Shown here piece by piece: positions 7,061 to 8,779 of a stretch of DNA of 8,779 nt. The notes beneath the pieces were generated by a model, which saw only the letters and a program-made list of their open reading frames with translations, was not told where the DNA came from and made no database searches. This DNA comes from JBKJTP01 sp046590195 (GTDB taxonomy: Bacteria > Bacteroidota > Ignavibacteria > Palsa-1295): the NCBI GenBank assembly GCA_046590195.1, contig JBKJTP010000173.1, positions 1 through 8,779 on the forward strand, read 5' to 3'. A program made the position numbers and the translations under genes. Position 1 is the stretch's first letter. Every line of letters begins with the position of its first letter.

Positions 7061-7220
7061 ACCAACCCCCTCCGGGCTAAAGCCCACCTCCCCCTTGGCA
7101 GGGGGAGGAGCACACTTGAAATTTAACCGGTAAACGAACAGTCCTCGTTTACCAATAGCAGTCATAAAATGAGCCTTCCCCTGCGAAGGGGAAGGTGGCC
7201 GAAGGCCGGATGGGGTTGGT
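7061..7220. repeat. 160-bp concentric palindromic repeat element
   Basis: Arms of 49 nt (7061-7109 and 7172-7220) are imperfect inverted copies, beginning ACCAACCCC and ending GGGGTTGGT. Each arm folds into two hairpins: GGGC-TAAA-GCCC (7074-7085) and CCTCCCCC/GGGGGAGG (7087-7108) on the left; CCTTCCCC/GGGGAAGG (7174-7195) and GGCC-GAA-GGCC (7197-7207) on the right. A perfect 9-bp inner repeat (GGTAAACGA 7129-7137 with TCGTTTACC 7145-7153) shares the same centre. The element resembles the REP/BIME-like palindromic repeats of other genomes and codes for nothing. Confidence 0.78.
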
Positions 7221-7290
7221 GGGGCTAGCAGACTATGTGATCAGGGCAGCACTAATCGCTACACAAGATTTTTTCTTTTCTCAATTACAA

Positions 7291-7776
7291 ATGAAACCAG
7301 CAGATCCACGTATCATCGACGCGCTAAGCGAGGTCCTGAAGGGCGAGCTCACCGCGATCAGCCAGTATTTCCTGCACTCAGAGATGTGCGCCAATTGGGG
7401 ATTCAAGAAACTTGCAGGCTACATGCGCAAGGAATCGATCGACGAGATGAAGCACGCCGAAGTGCTCATGGAGCGTATTCTATTTCTTGAAGGCGCGCCG
7501 AACATGAACGAGTTCTTCAAGATCCGCATCGGTAAAAGCGTTGAGGAAATGATGAAGAACGATCTGCAGGTCGAGCTCGAAGCATTGCCACGCTTACAAA
7601 AGGGCATTGCGCTATGTCACGAGGTCGGCGACACAGGCACGCGTGAGCTCTTCGAGCACATACTCGTCAACGAAGAAGAGCATGTCGATTGGCTCGAAAT
7701 GCAGATCGAGCTCATCGAGCAGGTCGGCATCCAGAATTATCTGGCAGCCCAGATCAATGGTGATGATGGGCATTGA
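7291..7776 (+). CDS. bfr: Bacterioferritin
   Basis: A 161-residue iron-storage ferritin, cytoplasmic, expected as a 24-subunit shell that oxidises Fe(II) and stores ferric mineral. The ferroxidase ligands match E. coli Bfr shifted by one: E19, E52, H55, E95, E128 and H131. M53 corresponds to the haem-ligating Met52. The four-helix pattern is complete, ending QVGIQNYLAAQI, and the length is normal. The frame is open upstream to 7195, but those 32 residues would be encoded partly by the palindromic element and are not ferritin-like, so ATG 7291, whose MKPADPRIIDALSEVL start fits the family, is chosen. It is transcribed divergently from fur, likely iron-regulated, and followed by a strong terminator, so probably monocistronic. 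Confidence 0.96.
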   Translation: MKPADPRIIDALSEVLKGELTAISQYFLHSEMCANWGFKKLAGYMRKESIDEMKHAEVLMERILFLEGAPNMNEFFKIRIGKSVEEMMKNDLQVELEALPRLQKGIALCHEVGDTGTRELFEHILVNEEEHVDWLEMQIELIEQVGIQNYLAAQINGDDGH

Positions 7777-7795
7777 TTAGACGTCAAGTGTAGCA

Positions 7796-7809
7796 CATGC
7801 TTTAGCATG
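7796..7809. repeat. CATGC-TTTA-GCATG hairpin
   Basis: A 5-bp stem with a TTTA loop lies 20 nt past the bfr stop and 5 nt before the terminator. It shares the GC-TTTA-GC core with hairpins at 3259-3274 and 7074-7085, while its outer stem bases differ and still pair. Confidence 0.5.
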
Positions 7810-7814
7810 GGCGC

Positions 7815-7847
7815 AAAGCGGCGGAGCCAAGACTCCGCCGCTTTTTT
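7815..7847 (+). terminator. Intrinsic terminator of bfr
   Basis: A perfect 12-bp stem, AAAGCGGCGGAG (7815-7826) with CTCCGCCGCTTT (7833-7844), has a 6-nt loop and is followed by a run of six T (7842-7847). This is a textbook Rho-independent terminator and isolates bfr from the DUF4062 gene. Confidence 0.9.
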
Positions 7848-7881
7848 ATGCTATTAAGGCGCCTTCGCGATCGCGATGTCG

Positions 7882-7889
7882 TATATTTG
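7882..7889 (+). promoter_or_regulatory. Possible -7 promoter element of Bacteroidota type
   Basis: TATATTTG fits the TAnnTTTG consensus of Bacteroidota primary-sigma promoters and lies 25 nt upstream of the DUF4062 ATG, giving a short leader. No convincing -33 TTG partner was seen. It touches the palindrome that follows. Confidence 0.35.
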
Positions 7890-7907
7890 GTGAGATAATT
7901 TCTCACC
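7889..7907 (+). promoter_or_regulatory. Operator-like palindrome before the DUF4062 gene
   Basis: GGTGAGA (7889-7895) and TCTCACC (7901-7907) form a perfect 7-bp inverted repeat around TAATT, ending 7 nt before the ATG. It overlaps the expected transcription start, so it could be a repressor site or a leader hairpin. A separate 12-nt perfect palindrome, TCGCGATCGCGA, lies at 7865-7876. Confidence 0.4.
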
Positions 7908-7914
7908 CCAGGAA

Positions 7915-8769
7915 ATGGCAAAGCAGGAATTCCGGCTGTTTGTCTCTTCCACCTTCCGCGATCTACAGCGTGAGCGTGACGAGCTCATCAGGAAAGTCTT
8001 TCCTCGCATCCGCCGCGAGTGCCATAGGCGTGGCGTAGAACTCACCGAGATCGATCTGCGGTGGGGCATAACTGCCGACGAAGCGCGCACCGGTAAGGTC
8101 GTGCGCATTTGTCTCGAAGAGATCGATCGCTGCGCGCCATACTTCATCGGCATCATCGGCTCGCGTTATGGCTGGCAACCGACGCAGGATGACCTCGGGA
8201 AAGACCCCGAGGCGCTACACAAATTTCCGTGGCTTGCAGAGTTCATCGATGGCGAGCGCAGCATTGTCGATCTCGAGTTCACGTATGGCGCGATCGCTCC
8301 ACCGAAGCCTCACGCGCCATCTGCATTTTTCTACCAACGTGAAGCACTCCCTGATGAAGACGCGGTAGAACGAGAGCGGTTGAAAGAACTTGGTGAGCGA
8401 GTTAGCAGCGCAGGCTTGCCGCTGTCTCACTTTAGCGATGCGGCAACATTCGGCGAGCAGGTCTTCAACGATCTCCTCTCGCTTCTCGAACGCGACTGGC
8501 CTGATGCAAAGCTCAGCTCGCCGCTCGAAGCTGAGCGCGCGATGCATCGCTCGTTCGCGCACAACCGCACCCGCTCGTATGTTGCCGATCCAGCGCTGCT
8601 CGAACGGCTCGATCAATTCATCGCAGAGGGTAGCGCACCGCTCATCATTCATGCGCGATCCGGACTCGGCAAGAGTTCGGTGATGGCCTATGCCAGCGAT
8701 CGTTACGCGCAGCAACATCCGGAGGCATTCGTCATCACCGAACTCTTGCCGAGTCCGGATCGCGCATGA
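7915..8769 (+). CDS. DUF4062 / STAND-type P-loop NTPase, N-terminal part, 3' end unreliable
   Basis: The first ~120 residues are a clear DUF4062 domain: FRLFVSSTFRDLQRERD (6-22), DLRWGIT (47-53), CLEEIDRC (66-73) and FIGIIGSRYGW (77-87). A linker follows, then a nucleotide-binding domain with Walker A ARSGLGKS (247-254). DUF4062 fused to NACHT/STAND NTPases and C-terminal repeats occurs in large bacterial and eukaryotic proteins (TEP1/NPHP3-like) usually far longer than 284 residues, so most of the protein is missing. Residues after about 273 are translated from an inverted copy of the Walker A region, and the TGA at 8767-8769 lies in that copy; the stop is therefore probably not the real end. 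The start is supported by the conserved N terminus, with AGGAA only just upstream. The role may be signalling or antiviral defence, by analogy with STAND NTPases; not shown here. Confidence 0.85.
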   Translation: MAKQEFRLFVSSTFRDLQRERDELIRKVFPRIRRECHRRGVELTEIDLRWGITADEARTGKVVRICLEEIDRCAPYFIGIIGSRYGWQPTQDDLGKDPEALHKFPWLAEFIDGERSIVDLEFTYGAIAPPKPHAPSAFFYQREALPDEDAVERERLKELGERVSSAGLPLSHFSDAATFGEQVFNDLLSLLERDWPDAKLSSPLEAERAMHRSFAHNRTRSYVADPALLERLDQFIAEGSAPLIIHARSGLGKSSVMAYASDRYAQQHPEAFVITELLPSPDRA

Positions 8770-8779
8770 ATGATGAGCG
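8639..8779. repeat. Perfect 47-bp inverted repeat reaching the window end
   Basis: Bases 8639-8685 are reproduced as an exact reverse complement at 8733-8779, with a 47-nt spacer. The left arm encodes the Walker A region of the DUF4062 protein. The right arm ends exactly at the last base supplied, so it may continue beyond. Exact foldback within a coding domain suggests a chimeric or assembly-end artefact. Confidence 0.9.

Larger units (their letters stand above)
6844..7290. other. Divergent fur/bfr intergenic region
   Basis: This 447-bp region has no gene that I can support. The fur-proximal 120 bp is A/T rich and holds two palindromes with TCTTAAT/ATTAAGA half sites plus a lone CCTTAATT (6909-6916). 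On the minus strand TTAAGA and TATGCT, 16 nt apart, form a weak -35/-10 candidate for fur, overlapping the 6942-6955 palindrome. The middle holds a 160-bp palindromic element. The last 70 bp before bfr is T rich and then A rich (CAATTACAA directly before ATG) and lacks a Shine-Dalgarno sequence, as is common in Bacteroidota. Confidence 0.6.

Noticed and set aside
7195..7290. 32-residue extension of bacterioferritin from an upstream start at 7195.
   Set aside because: The extension is partly encoded by the palindromic element and is not part of ferritins; ATG 7291 fits the family N terminus and length.
8215..8718. Minus-strand open frame of 167 codons opposite the DUF4062 gene.
   Set aside because: It is antisense to a recognisable domain; its apparent similarity to the window end is only the 47-bp inverted repeat.

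Overview
The window looks like a chromosomal segment from a Gram-negative bacterium of the Bacteroidota/Chlorobiota (FCB) kind. The evidence is a TonB-dependent receptor with an N-terminal carboxypeptidase-regulatory-like domain, a lipoprotein-type secretion signal, mostly absent Shine-Dalgarno sequences, A/T-rich leaders, and one TAnnTTTG-like promoter element. The lineage is inferred from gene style only. No rRNA, tRNA, CRISPR array, integrase or transposase is visible.

Layout. (a) 1-3252, plus strand: the 3' part of a vitamin-K-dependent gamma-carboxylase-like/HTTM membrane protein, followed with no gap by a FecA-like TonB-dependent receptor. The HTTM frame carries a short insert of degenerate 9-nt repeats rich in ATA codons. 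(b) 3253-4128: a small orphan lipoprotein gene between palindromic intergenic elements, including a 157-bp nested inverted repeat. (c) 4129-6843, minus strand: read in transcription order, fur, then an FTR1-type iron permease, then a terminator-like hairpin, then a secreted TolB/PD40 beta-propeller protein. (d) 6844-7290: a 447-bp divergent intergenic region with two operator-like palindromes close to fur and a 160-bp concentric palindromic element. (e) 7291-7847: bacterioferritin followed by a strong intrinsic terminator. (f) 7882-8779: a DUF4062 plus P-loop NTPase gene behind an operator-like palindrome. Its end lies inside a perfect 47-bp inverted repeat that runs to the last base of the window.

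Biology. The core is an iron-homeostasis locus: outer-membrane uptake (TonB receptor), inner-membrane iron permease (FTR1), the metalloregulator Fur, and iron storage (bacterioferritin). The HTTM protein and the PD40 protein are the less understood companions. The DUF4062 gene is a separate STAND-NTPase-like unit, possibly a conflict or defence gene. No gene set here clearly forms a new system. The most unusual signals are the layered palindromic intergenic elements (with a compensatory base-pair change between arms), the candidate non-canonical Fur operators, the in-frame repeat insert, and the foldback-type inverted repeat at the right edge, which probably makes the DUF4062 stop codon artefactual.
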